From Thalassomonas actiniarum (GTDB lineage Bacteria; Pseudomonadota; Gammaproteobacteria; Enterobacterales; Alteromonadaceae): a stretch of 64,000 nucleotides of DNA. The stretch lies in contig NZ_CP059735.1 of assembly GCF_000948975.2 (NCBI RefSeq), forward strand, positions 2,356,001 to 2,420,000, given 5' to 3'. The notes beneath the pieces were generated by a model. It had not been told where the DNA came from. It did not search any database and worked only from the letters and a program-made list of their open reading frames with translations. Numbering within the stretch: the first letter of the stretch is position 1; every line of letters begins with the position of its first letter. Below are positions 8,532-17,511 of this stretch, piece by piece. The translations under genes and the position numbers were made by a program.

Positions 8532-10253
8532 ATGAATAAACCAAAGGTTATTTTGTCAGGCGGCTTGGCTGCTGCTTTGTTAAGTCTGCTGGCCGGTTGC
8601 ATGTCAGTGCAACAAGGCTCTGATAACTCGCTTGTTGCTCGTGACTCTACTGGCCATCGCTTGTTAGCAAGCACTCAAGAGCGTGTCATTGAATGTGGTG
8701 ATGATACAGGTTTGTATCAGGAGTTAATAAACCCGCCGACACTTTATGCAAAAGATCAGTTAATAGATACTCAGTTGGCGGCTGCAATTGTGCCTAAATG
8801 TGTGAATCGCAGCCAGTATAATTTGCAATCTTACGTCGATACAAAGGCAGGAACAGACAGCCGTGCTGTTGGCCCCGCCTATATTCTTGATGTGGGTGAA
8901 CAGCTTGCAAATCCTCATCTAAAAATACAGCTGAGTAATCAATTAGGAGATCCCAATGAACAATATCATTGTGGTCATGATGACGCCGCAGGGGAGCATT
9001 CTGGCGAGGACGTATTAAAGTGCACTAATTTGCATACTCACGGTTTTCATGTCTCACCCAAAGGGTCGGAAGATCCAAGTAAAACCCAATCGGATTATGT
9101 TTTTATAACCATAACGCCGGCAACACAAACGGTAAGTTATGATTTTGACATTCCAAATACTCATGCGCCAGGTACCCACTGGATGCATGCCCACCTGCAC
9201 GGCTCTACCGCACCTCAGGTACAAAATGGTATGGCAGGTGCACTTATTTTAATAGGTGATATTGATAGAACACTGTCCGGGCAATACGGCATCAGCCTGG
9301 AGAAAGATAATGATAAAATTATGATCCTGCTGCAGATGGAAATGACGGATGTCCCGTTATGTGAAACTTCTGACAAAGGCCAGGTTATCGTCACCTCAGT
9401 TAATGGTCAATGTTTACCAAAAATCAGCGGCGAGGCCGGTGATATTCAGCGCTGGCGTTTTATACATGCGGGGATCTCGGCAACCCTTAATCTCGCCGTT
9501 GTTTATGAAGGCGGCAAGAAAAAACTGCATGAATTCGCCCGTGATGGTATCACCATGAACGGCACACAAGTGCAGGAAAATATTGTTTTACAACCAGGTT
9601 ATCGCAGTGATGTGTTATTTCAGTTTCCCGAGTGCCAGTCTTATCCTTGTGAAATGTTTTTGATTGATGAAGAGACCAGCGCGGCTTCGAGTTTTCTGGG
9701 GGAGTCTGAGCCGGACAGTTATGTGGCAAAAATCGTGATTGAGAACAAAGCTGCGACGGCGATGACAATGCCCAAAGCCTCTGTTTTTACCAATCCCTAC
9801 CCGTTTATTTGTGAGCCACAAAATTTCCAGGAGTGTAGTGAAAAGCTGGCAGTAAAAAAAGTGTGGTTTGCTAATGAGCCAAAAGATCCAAATGATGACA
9901 GTCAGGGCACCTATAAAACCGTTAACGGAGGTGTTTATCCTGATACCCCGGTTATGGATTTAACTTTGAATGACAAGAATACATGGAAACTCTGGGTCGG
10001 GGATAAACAGGAGGTCAACGGTGCAAGCCATCCTTTCCATATACATGTAAACCCATTTCAGGTTGTTGATGAAAATGGGTTTAGTTATTGGAAAGATACA
10101 CTGCTGGTAAATGGAACTGACAACTACGGTGAAGAAAACGCCATCACGGTTGTCTCTCGCTATGAGAATTTTGATGGAGAGTTTGTCTTGCATTGCCATA
10201 ATCTGGATCATGAGGATGATGGCATGATGATGAAAGTGAGAATAAATAATTAA
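8532..10253 (+). CDS. multicopper oxidase lipoprotein
   Basis: The start ATG 8532 gives a lipoprotein signal ending LLAGC (residues 17-21); the open frame extends upstream into the preceding gene but that part is not plausible. The 573-residue protein carries all four copper-binding clusters: HTHGFH (from residue 168), HWMHAHLHG (from 216), HPFHIH (from 500) and HCHNLDHEDDGM (554-565), the last including the type 1 ligands Cys555, His560 and Met565. The Met axial ligand suggests a moderate-potential enzyme such as CueO/CotA-type laccases. It should be anchored in the periplasm, oxidise a small substrate and reduce O2 to water. Its placement in a hydrogenase-maturation cluster is unusual. Confidence 0.9.
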   Translation: MNKPKVILSGGLAAALLSLLAGCMSVQQGSDNSLVARDSTGHRLLASTQERVIECGDDTGLYQELINPPTLYAKDQLIDTQLAAAIVPKCVNRSQYNLQSYVDTKAGTDSRAVGPAYILDVGEQLANPHLKIQLSNQLGDPNEQYHCGHDDAAGEHSGEDVLKCTNLHTHGFHVSPKGSEDPSKTQSDYVFITITPATQTVSYDFDIPNTHAPGTHWMHAHLHGSTAPQVQNGMAGALILIGDIDRTLSGQYGISLEKDNDKIMILLQMEMTDVPLCETSDKGQVIVTSVNGQCLPKISGEAGDIQRWRFIHAGISATLNLAVVYEGGKKKLHEFARDGITMNGTQVQENIVLQPGYRSDVLFQFPECQSYPCEMFLIDEETSAASSFLGESEPDSYVAKIVIENKAATAMTMPKASVFTNPYPFICEPQNFQECSEKLAVKKVWFANEPKDPNDDSQGTYKTVNGGVYPDTPVMDLTLNDKNTWKLWVGDKQEVNGASHPFHIHVNPFQVVDENGFSYWKDTLLVNGTDNYGEENAITVVSRYENFDGEFVLHCHNLDHEDDGMMMKVRINN

Positions 10254-10291
10254 CAGGAAAGTTGGAATAACTCATTAACAGGAAAATTATT

Positions 10292-10801
10292 ATGTCGAAC
10301 TATTATTTTATCACCAGTAAACTTAACAACTATGTTCTCGATATTAAAGGGGCAAGCACCGAGCCTGCAACCCCTATCATAAATTATCCGCAAAAATCCT
10401 CAGGTACAGATAACCAATTGTGGACACGTGAGCCTACCGGCCCCAAAGATCCCGCCGGCGGCCAAAGCCAATACTTTATCAAAAGCAAACTTAATGGCAA
10501 TGTACTCGATATTTCCGGTAATAATACTGCGCCGGTCACACAGATCATCAGCTATCCACAAAAATCATCGGGTACCGATAACCAGGTATGGAAAATTGTA
10601 GAAAGTAGTATCGAAGGTTATTTCTATATTGTGAGTTTGTTAAACGACTATGTTTTAGATGTTAAAGGCAATTCTACTGCAGCCGCGACACCGATAATTA
10701 GCTATCCACAAAAAACGCCCGCCGGAGATAACCAATTGTGGAAATTTGTCGATTCAGAACATGCTTCGGGTAAGAAATCCGGGATCTCAGCCGGAACTTA
10801 G
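10292..10801 (+). CDS. ricin-type beta-trefoil lectin-like protein
   Basis: A 169-residue protein made almost entirely of three repeats of about 45 residues. Each begins with a Y(F)-x-I-x-S-x-L-N-x-x-VLD segment and ends NQLW, NQVW or NQLW, the QxW signature of R-type lectin domains; three repeats make one beta-trefoil. There is no signal peptide or membrane segment, so it is either cytosolic or exported by an unseen route. RBS: AGGAAAA before ATG 10292. It lies between the multicopper oxidase and the propeller protein genes. Sugar binding is inferred from the fold; two glycosyltransferases in the same cluster could supply a glycan ligand. Confidence 0.8.
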   Translation: MSNYYFITSKLNNYVLDIKGASTEPATPIINYPQKSSGTDNQLWTREPTGPKDPAGGQSQYFIKSKLNGNVLDISGNNTAPVTQIISYPQKSSGTDNQVWKIVESSIEGYFYIVSLLNDYVLDVKGNSTAAATPIISYPQKTPAGDNQLWKFVDSEHASGKKSGISAGT

Positions 10802-10870
10802 GATAATGAAAAAGCGGTTCCCGGCAAAGCTGCGTTTTCTCACTATATAACAGGGATAGGGTTTTTAATC

Positions 10871-12454
10871 ATGATTCAAACGACTGAAACTAAACAGGAC
10901 AACACAAAGAAAGCTGCCTTTTCCGAGCAGAATTTATCATGGAAAGTGCTGGCCAATTCTCCTATTGCCAGCTCAAGAACGGATGATATCTGGTTTTTTG
11001 ATGAACAAACCGGCTGGCTGGTTAACTCCAGCGGTTATGTTTGCAAGACGACTGATGGTGGAGAGTGTTGGCTCCCGAAATTTTATGTTTGTCCCGGCTC
11101 ACTTGGAAAACCTTATCTGCGCTGTATGGGGTGGGGCAGTGAAAAAGTTGGCTGGTTTGGTGCTGTGACGGGTTTAGGGGATGACGGGGTGAAAAACCCT
11201 GATAACTACCTCAATACCCTGCTACACCATACAACCGATGGCGGGAAAACCTGGCAGCGGGTAACCAATTTACCCAAAGCAGCCCCCGCGGGCATTTGCG
11301 GATTTTATGCGGTGAATGACAAAGTCGCTTATGGCTCAGGTACCAATGACCCGGGATTGCCTGGTCCCGGGGTTATAAAAACAACGGACGGAGGCGCTAG
11401 CTGGGAACTCTTTGAAATGAGTGAACATGCCGACAATCTGATCGATATTTATTTTATGGATGAAAACAATGGATTTGTTGTCGGGGGGAAAATTCAACCG
11501 CAGTGTGAAATCAATTACGCCGCCTATCCGCCACCACGGTTAATAAAATATGCCCAATTAAAACCTGTGGTATTAAGAACATGTGATGGCGGTAAACACT
11601 GGGAAAATGTTGCGCCGGACTTTAGCCATTTTCCTTGTGGTGAATGGGGTTGGAAGATCCAATTTATTAACGATAAATTTGGTTTTATCAGTCTTGAAAA
11701 TTTTGCTGGTGCGGCTATTTTAAAAACCTCAGATGGCGGTAAAAGCTGGCGCCGTCACGCGGTACAAGACAGTTGTGGCAACATCATCAATACTGACCTG
11801 GAAGGCATTGGTTTTATTAATGAAAATCAAGGCTGGGTCGGTGGTTGGGGTAATAATTTTGCCGGTTTAATGAACTGTTATACCCAAGACGGTGGACTGA
11901 CCTGGCTGAGTGAAGATCATAACCCACTTGTCTCACACAGTGATGACAGATTGCGTATTAATCGCTACCGATTTATTGGTGATCCGGTAACGGCCGGTTA
12001 TTGCTCCGGGCAACAAGTCTATAAATTACAATTTGGCTGCAGTACTAAAAAATCCGCTTTTGCAAAATCATCTGCTTTTGCAGAGCAAACACGTTTAGAG
12101 CCGGCACATAGCTGTGAACCAAGTCAAAAAAAGGCCTTTTCAAAGAGACAAAGTGAACTGGCTTTACCCGAGCATGATTTTGACCTGGCATATAAAAAGC
12201 ACCCGGATGGAAAACTCGAAATATCTTATTTGCTACCAGAAGGGGCTGAAAAGCTGTTTATCGGTCTGTGGAATCAGTTTGCCTTTTATGTAAAAACCTT
12301 AGTGAATAACCAACCCCAGGGAAAAGGCCGGCAAAGTATTTTTTGGGATGGTTGTGATGATGAAGGTCAAGCCGTTGGTGAGGGGGTATATATCTGTCGA
12401 TTATCGGTAGATGGACGTCAGGGCGGCAGCCAAATGGTTGAATGGAGCCGATAA
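10871..12454 (+). CDS. YCF48/BNR-type beta-propeller protein with FlgD-like C-terminal domain
   Basis: The 527-residue protein has repeated TTDGG-x-x-W or TSDGG-x-x-W turns (KTTDGGECW, TTDGGKTW, KTTDGGASW, RTCDGGKHW, KTSDGGKSW, TQDGGLTW), the hallmark of BNR/YCF48-like propellers, each accompanied by a GW or GF strand. After a linker at about residues 395-430 rich in Ala, Phe and Lys comes a C-terminal beta-sandwich ending WDGCDDEGQAVGEGVYICRL, like the FlgD Ig-like domain found at the ends of secreted proteins. No signal peptide is evident. YCF48/HCF136 proteins assist photosystem II assembly; a similar cofactor-assembly or scaffold role for the large-subunit homologue here is speculation. 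Confidence 0.75.
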   Translation: MIQTTETKQDNTKKAAFSEQNLSWKVLANSPIASSRTDDIWFFDEQTGWLVNSSGYVCKTTDGGECWLPKFYVCPGSLGKPYLRCMGWGSEKVGWFGAVTGLGDDGVKNPDNYLNTLLHHTTDGGKTWQRVTNLPKAAPAGICGFYAVNDKVAYGSGTNDPGLPGPGVIKTTDGGASWELFEMSEHADNLIDIYFMDENNGFVVGGKIQPQCEINYAAYPPPRLIKYAQLKPVVLRTCDGGKHWENVAPDFSHFPCGEWGWKIQFINDKFGFISLENFAGAAILKTSDGGKSWRRHAVQDSCGNIINTDLEGIGFINENQGWVGGWGNNFAGLMNCYTQDGGLTWLSEDHNPLVSHSDDRLRINRYRFIGDPVTAGYCSGQQVYKLQFGCSTKKSAFAKSSAFAEQTRLEPAHSCEPSQKKAFSKRQSELALPEHDFDLAYKKHPDGKLEISYLLPEGAEKLFIGLWNQFAFYVKTLVNNQPQGKGRQSIFWDGCDDEGQAVGEGVYICRLSVDGRQGGSQMVEWSR

Positions 12455-12569
12455 GTGTTAATAACTGGCTCGCCATATATCTGTTGTGGTTTGTAGAGAA
12501 TGCAGATCACAACATTTTTAGCTGTCTTTGACGGGGAACTTTTACAGGTAATTTTTACAGGTAATAAAA

Positions 12570-13499
12570 ATGTCCAAAATTGACAATATTCTCATTTATC
12601 ACTGGCAAGCTTGGCGGGGCTTTTTAATTAGTCATATGGTTGCCGATTATTGCCATATAGAAGCCCAATACCATGATGATATCAGCCGGATAGAAAAATT
12701 TTTGACTCCCAATATCCAGGCGGTTTTATTGCAAATTAATTTATCGCACTCAGCTCTTTATCCGAAAAAGCGCCGGCAGCTTATTGAGGCATTCCAAGCC
12801 CGGGGGATAGTGGTGTTGAACAAGGATATTGATGATATCAGAAAAGACAATTTACATAATATGCTGGCAAAAGCCGGGCTGAGCTCTGCCAAAGCAAGTC
12901 GGGAGGGGGATCCGGACCAGCTTTTATTTGTCAAATCCAGGTTGAACTGGGGAGGCGGAACCGAATTACGCTTACCAATAAAGCTGCAACAAAAATTTAT
13001 AGACCGCAAAACAGCACTTATTCAAAGTTGGGATCGATATTATACAATAACACGCGCTCAGGTCAGTGAGGACTTATGGGCTGATAGCAGTGTTGTGATA
13101 GAAAACTTTCTTGAAAATTCTGACAATAGTTTTTATCGGGTTTATGGTTTTGGTCATTCTCTGGTGCTGGTTAAAGGCCACAGTAATATGTTGATAAAAA
13201 AACTTATCGAACACCCGAGTGATCAAAATTATCATTTCAGCAAAACACAGATCCTCGAAGAAGAAACAAGCTTGCCGGTAAAGCTGCAAGAGACGATAAA
13301 GAAATTCATCAGTTTTTACCCAATGGATTATTATTGTCTTGATATTCTTCATGATGACAAAGAATATTTTATCGCTGATTTAAACCTAACCCCCTATGCA
13401 GGCATGCAGCTACAATGCAAAGCAGCGGTGGAATTTTTATGCCAAGGTATGGCGGATCAACTCAAGGAACAATTACAGCAGGAGTTATTAACAACATGA
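12570..13499 (+). CDS. ATP-grasp family protein
   Basis: A 309-residue protein with features of an ATP-grasp ligase: an N-terminal Rossmann-like part (LIYHWQAW, later GIVVLNKD), a central lysine strand LLFVKSRLNWGGGTE, and the C-terminal metal-binding strand DILHDDKEYFIADLNLTPYAG, equivalent to the ExN motif with Asp instead of Glu. Such enzymes activate a carboxylate with ATP and join it to an amine or thiol. The gene is preceded by a duplicated TTTTTACAGGTAA segment containing the ribosome site, and overlaps the next gene by 4 bp. Substrates are not deducible. It begins a four-gene block of overlapping tailoring genes (ATP-grasp, GT2, phosphatase, GT2). Confidence 0.7.
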   Translation: MSKIDNILIYHWQAWRGFLISHMVADYCHIEAQYHDDISRIEKFLTPNIQAVLLQINLSHSALYPKKRRQLIEAFQARGIVVLNKDIDDIRKDNLHNMLAKAGLSSAKASREGDPDQLLFVKSRLNWGGGTELRLPIKLQQKFIDRKTALIQSWDRYYTITRAQVSEDLWADSSVVIENFLENSDNSFYRVYGFGHSLVLVKGHSNMLIKKLIEHPSDQNYHFSKTQILEEETSLPVKLQETIKKFISFYPMDYYCLDILHDDKEYFIADLNLTPYAGMQLQCKAAVEFLCQGMADQLKEQLQQELLTT

Positions 13500-14251
13500 A
13501 GATCCTATCAGTTTTAATTGCGGCTTTTGATGCGAAAAATTGGCTCGCAGATTGTCTCGATTCTGTTTTTTCACAAGAGCTGCCACCGGGCTGGCAAATC
13601 CAAGTGTTGTTAGGTGTGGATGGTTGTGATGAAACTTTAAAGTGTGCCTGTGCATTCAATTATCCCGAGCTCACCATAATTCATTTAACAAAAAATCAGG
13701 GCACTTACGTTACCTTCAATACCCTGATGCGCTACGCCAAAGGTGAGTTGATATGCCGTTTTGATGCCGACGATGTGATGAAACCTGGGTATTTTACTGA
13801 GCAAATTCCTTTATTGGAAACCCGATATGATGTGACAAGAACCTGGAGTATCTATAGCGATGAAGCGCTGCAGCCGACTTCTCATGTGTTGGCACATAAA
13901 TTTTATCACCCGGAAGGAGGACTAAACAGGCGTCCTGCTGACGGACAGTTTATTGCCAGACGAGAAGTGATGGAAACCCTTGGAGGTTTCAGGGCCTGGC
14001 GCTGTGGAGCAGATACTGAGTTTTTTAAACGCTCCAGAATAGCGGGTTATCGTACCGGTGTTGTCGAACAGTTTTTATATTTGCGCCGTATCCATAAAAA
14101 TTCTTTAACCGCGCATCCAGACACTAACTTTTCTTCGTCCTTAAGATTATCCCTGGAAAAAAAGGTAAAAGATTTTGAACAGCAATATCGTAAAGGTCAG
14201 CTTAGTTTAAAGGTTGAAGCAGAGTATGCAAATGCCCATGTTGTACTGTAA
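13496..14251 (+). CDS. family 2 glycosyltransferase
   Basis: The start ATG 13496 overlaps the ATP-grasp stop (ATGA); the open frame extends further upstream but inside the preceding gene. The 251-residue protein has the GT-A N-terminus MKILSVLIAAFDA, a VLLGVDGC nucleotide-binding strand and the DxD-like FDADDVM motif that binds the metal and sugar nucleotide, then an acceptor-side DTEFFKR helix. It has no transmembrane helix, so it acts in the cytoplasm. Donor and acceptor are unknown. Its 3' end is overlapped by the phosphatase gene. Confidence 0.85.
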   Translation: MKILSVLIAAFDAKNWLADCLDSVFSQELPPGWQIQVLLGVDGCDETLKCACAFNYPELTIIHLTKNQGTYVTFNTLMRYAKGELICRFDADDVMKPGYFTEQIPLLETRYDVTRTWSIYSDEALQPTSHVLAHKFYHPEGGLNRRPADGQFIARREVMETLGGFRAWRCGADTEFFKRSRIAGYRTGVVEQFLYLRRIHKNSLTAHPDTNFSSSLRLSLEKKVKDFEQQYRKGQLSLKVEAEYANAHVVL

Positions 14252-14825
14252 TAAAGCGGTGAGCAAGGATGAGCGTGCCTCATTGATCTTGGATATTGAT
14301 GAGACATTATTACATGCCTCTACTTACCCATTGGCACAAGCTTATGATTATAAAGCAGAGCGAACCTGGATTTACAAGCGCCCCTATGTTGATGAGTTAT
14401 TACAGTATTGTGCTCAGTTTTTTCGTCTGGCGGTATGGACAAGTGCCAGGGCCAGCTATGCGGGAGAAATTTTCAGTCAGGTATTTCCCTATCTAACGCC
14501 TGAATTTATTTATAGTGAAAAGCATTGTTTAACGGGGACTGCTCCTGATGGTAGTGAACATTCTCTTAAACCCCTTGGCATACTTGAGCAACAAGGCTTT
14601 GACCTTAGACGTGTATTAATGGTTGACGATAGTCCGGAAAAACTTGCCCTTAACCCGGGGAATTTGATCTTAATCGAACCTTTTTATCCAAAAATAATTT
14701 CCGGTCATGATGATATTGAATTGAAAAAGTTAAAAAATTATCTTGCCCTTATCAGGAATACCGAGGATTTTTTATCGATTAAAAAATCATTAAACCTAAC
14801 CGATAACCGGCAAAGGGTTGTTTGA
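14226..14825 (+). CDS. FCP1/SCP-type HAD phosphatase
   Basis: A HAD-superfamily phosphatase of the NLI-interacting factor (CTD small phosphatase) type. Motif I is LILDIDETLLHAS with the nucleophilic Asp and acid/base Asp, motif II is VWTSAR, and the Mg-binding loop is VDDSPEKL. About 199 residues with ATG 14226; ATGs at 14232 and 14238 are equally possible, and all lie inside the end of the glycosyltransferase gene, implying translational coupling. Related small bacterial proteins dephosphorylate sugars or proteins, so this one may act on a sugar phosphate made or consumed by the two adjacent glycosyltransferases (inference). Confidence 0.8.
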   Translation: MQMPMLYCNKAVSKDERASLILDIDETLLHASTYPLAQAYDYKAERTWIYKRPYVDELLQYCAQFFRLAVWTSARASYAGEIFSQVFPYLTPEFIYSEKHCLTGTAPDGSEHSLKPLGILEQQGFDLRRVLMVDDSPEKLALNPGNLILIEPFYPKIISGHDDIELKKLKNYLALIRNTEDFLSIKKSLNLTDNRQRVV

Positions 14826-14826
14826 T

Positions 14827-15654
14827 ATGTATTCTGTGATTATTCCTACTTTTAATCGTTGTGCCCTGCTTAAGCAAGCCATTGACAGTGTTTTGCTGCA
14901 ACAAGTCAGGCAAATTGAAATTATTGTCGTCGATGATGGCTCGACCGATGATACCGCTTTGATGTTGGCAGAAAAATATCCGAAAGTGCGTTATTTTTAT
15001 CAAGAAAATAAGGGACCCGGCGCGGCGAGAAATAAAGGCATCTTGCAAAGCAAGGGCGATTATATCGCCTTGCTGGACTCGGATGATATTTGGCTAGAGA
15101 ATAAAATAAATCATGAAATGAAGCTGTTTCAGCAATTCCCCGAGGCTGAAATGCTTGCTGGCAATGCCAGTGGTTTTCTTGAGGGAGAGCTGCGCCGAGC
15201 CGATATATTTTCCCAGCGTAAAATAAACTTCCCGCAAAAAAAGCCGCGCTTCTTTGAATGGTCATTGCCAATTATGAAACTGGGACCGGTTTGTAATACC
15301 AGTACTATGACCTTTAAGCGAGCGACACTGGAGAAAATGGGGTCGACAATATTTGATGAAAGTCTGCGTTTTGATGAAGACTGGGATCTTGAATTTCGCC
15401 TTTTTGCTCAGTTTAAGGCATTGCTCTATCCAGAGGTAAATTGTCATGTACATATTTTCAATGACCAGACACGTCTGTTTTATAGTGCCCAGGGGCAAGA
15501 GAAAACGAATGAAGAGTGGCGTAACATTTGGCAGCAACAAATACTAATCATCAACCGCTATCTGAATAAGCTGTATTGGGATATGAATATTGCTAAAGGC
15601 TTTGAGCTGCGCATAGAGCAGCTAGGTCAGCTCTTGAAAGACGCTGGTGGTTAA
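14827..15654 (+). CDS. family 2 glycosyltransferase
   Basis: The start ATG 14827 lies one base after the preceding stop. The 275-residue GT-A enzyme begins MYSVIIPTFNRCALL, has IEIIVVDDGSTDDT for the nucleotide and GDYIALLDSDDIWLENK for the metal, both textbook GT2 motifs, then FDEDWDLEFRLF as the acceptor-site ED motif. There is no membrane helix. It is more typical of the family than the glycosyltransferase at 13496, so the two probably add different sugars. The next gene, the hydrogenase-like large subunit, begins 29 bp downstream. Confidence 0.88.
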   Translation: MYSVIIPTFNRCALLKQAIDSVLLQQVRQIEIIVVDDGSTDDTALMLAEKYPKVRYFYQENKGPGAARNKGILQSKGDYIALLDSDDIWLENKINHEMKLFQQFPEAEMLAGNASGFLEGELRRADIFSQRKINFPQKKPRFFEWSLPIMKLGPVCNTSTMTFKRATLEKMGSTIFDESLRFDEDWDLEFRLFAQFKALLYPEVNCHVHIFNDQTRLFYSAQGQEKTNEEWRNIWQQQILIINRYLNKLYWDMNIAKGFELRIEQLGQLLKDAGG

Positions 15655-15683
15655 CTCACTACATTGAAAATACGGAGAAGGTT

Positions 15684-17504
15684 ATGGGAACGGAAGAGGC
15701 AACAAGCTCTGAGGTGAAGGCAGCAGGGGTAAGCCCTGAACTAATGGGTCTGATTGGTGAGAGAAAGCGGGCAGAACTTTCCCCGTCTCTCGACGTTAGC
15801 AAGCGCTTTGGCGGTAGTCTTGCCGTTTATTGCCGCACTGATATAAAAAATAAAACCGTGCTGGAAGCTGCAACCATGAGCACGCCGTTTAAAGGCTATG
15901 AATCTCTGCTTCCAGGGCGAGACCTCCAGGATGTCGGCCGGGTAAGTTCTATGGCCTCAGGGATTTGTGGCGGTGTGCATGCAACCGCATCAGCACTTTG
16001 TTTGGAAATGGCGTTAGCATTAACACCACCCGCATTGGGTATCGTCCTGCGTAATTTATTACTTAGCTGCCAGTATTTAAATGACAACTGTATGCATCTG
16101 TTTGTCTTGGCTGGCCCCGATTATTCCCAACAAGTGATTGAAAACACCAACCCCGAAATATGGCAACGAGCGAGGCAAGCATCCAGTCGCTCTAGTCACA
16201 TTCATGGATATAAAACCGTCGCTGATATTATGTTGGCACTCAACAGGGGGCAAGGTAACCTGTATAAACAAGCGATGAAAATGACTTCGTTGGCTCGCCA
16301 AGCTTATACCTTACTCGGTGGAAAATACCCTCACTCGGAATCAATTATTCCTGGCGGAGTGAGCATTAATATTAGTTCAGAGCAGCTCAATCAATTTAAA
16401 GTCCTGATACAATCTTTTGCGGAGTACAGTCAGCAGAGTGCTGCGATTTGGGATGATATTTTCGACTTTATGTTAGAGGTTGAGCCTCAATACGAAGAGA
16501 TGGGCAAGAGTGCTGTTGCTTTACTCGACTTTGGTCAGTGGGATCATCCCGAACACTACGATGCCAGTTATAAAAACTGTGATCACTGGGGGCAAAAACG
16601 TTGGTCCACGCCGGCAGCCATTATTGATGGCAAGTTAGTTTGCGAAAGGCTAAGTAAATTGAATGCTGGTATGGAAGAGTTTCTGGATTACTCCTTCCAA
16701 ACACGTGCATCGCTATCAAAAGAAGAGTTAATTAAACAAGACCCATTAGGAAATCCGATAAGTGCATTTCATCCATGGAATAAAAAAATACAAGCGACAA
16801 AAAAAATAAACCCTCAAGCCTACAGTTGGGGCTCAAGTTTAACTTGGCAAGGCAGAGGATTTGAAGTTGGTGCTTATTCCCGTTTGTACCTCACCGCACT
16901 TGCACAAAAAATACCGCATAGCCAATATTTAACGGCAACAGGAGTTAGTTTAGATTTTGCTTTGCCCACGGCTAAGTCATCAACATTAGCATTTCAATGG
17001 AAAATACCTAAAGTATGGAATGCTTTTGAACGCAACCGTGCACGTGCCTATGCTTTAGCCTTTAGTTTTTCAGTGATACAAGAAAACATAGATATTGCGC
17101 AAAAACTAATAAGTAGTGGCGAAACGCAAACCCATGTGCCGATAAAAAATAATGGCGTAGAAGGGCGGCAACTTGGTGTGGGGTTGTGGGGGGCTAGTCG
17201 AGGTTTTTTAGCACATTGGGCTGTATTAGACGACAAGGTTATTGATAATTATCAAATAGCGATACCTTCAAGAATTAATGTTGGTACCCGCACATCGAAA
17301 AATGAACTTTCGCCACTGGAAAAGGCATTAATAAATACGCCGATCATCGAAAGTCGATTTAACGATATAGAAGAATTTAAAGGTATTGATATACAGCGCA
17401 CTATTCAGAGTTTTGATCCCTGTATGCGTTGTAGCGCCCATATTTCGATAGAGGGGCGCGACCTTATCATTAACCGTGATATCGATACTGACTTCCCATT
17501 TTGA
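15684..17504 (+). CDS. [NiFe]-hydrogenase large-subunit homologue with altered metal site
   Basis: The 606-residue protein matches hydrogenase large subunits from FKGYESLLPGRDLQDV (residues 69-84, compare RGFE...GRDP) through ICGGVHATAS (94-103) to SFDPCMRCSAH (576-586). L2 ligands Cys580 and Cys583 and His586 are intact. In L1 the expected RICGVCxxxH reads MASGICGGVH: Cys95 is kept, the first ligand Cys is Ser92 and the Arg is Met90. A 20-residue tail follows His586, like the C-terminal peptide that maturation proteases remove after metal insertion. RBS: GGAG 9 bp before the ATG. No small subunit or protease is in view. It ends only 7 bp from the convergent regulator gene. The Ni site may bind three thiolates plus Ser, or have lost H2 chemistry; function unknown. 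Confidence 0.85.
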   Translation: MGTEEATSSEVKAAGVSPELMGLIGERKRAELSPSLDVSKRFGGSLAVYCRTDIKNKTVLEAATMSTPFKGYESLLPGRDLQDVGRVSSMASGICGGVHATASALCLEMALALTPPALGIVLRNLLLSCQYLNDNCMHLFVLAGPDYSQQVIENTNPEIWQRARQASSRSSHIHGYKTVADIMLALNRGQGNLYKQAMKMTSLARQAYTLLGGKYPHSESIIPGGVSINISSEQLNQFKVLIQSFAEYSQQSAAIWDDIFDFMLEVEPQYEEMGKSAVALLDFGQWDHPEHYDASYKNCDHWGQKRWSTPAAIIDGKLVCERLSKLNAGMEEFLDYSFQTRASLSKEELIKQDPLGNPISAFHPWNKKIQATKKINPQAYSWGSSLTWQGRGFEVGAYSRLYLTALAQKIPHSQYLTATGVSLDFALPTAKSSTLAFQWKIPKVWNAFERNRARAYALAFSFSVIQENIDIAQKLISSGETQTHVPIKNNGVEGRQLGVGLWGASRGFLAHWAVLDDKVIDNYQIAIPSRINVGTRTSKNELSPLEKALINTPIIESRFNDIEEFKGIDIQRTIQSFDPCMRCSAHISIEGRDLIINRDIDTDFPF

Positions 17505-17511
17505 ATTCAAT

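Noticed and set aside
1-17504. An ordinary uptake or bidirectional hydrogenase operon
   Set aside because: No small subunit, Hox or Hup partner is present, the large subunit lacks a key Cys, and most of the other genes are not hydrogenase genes.
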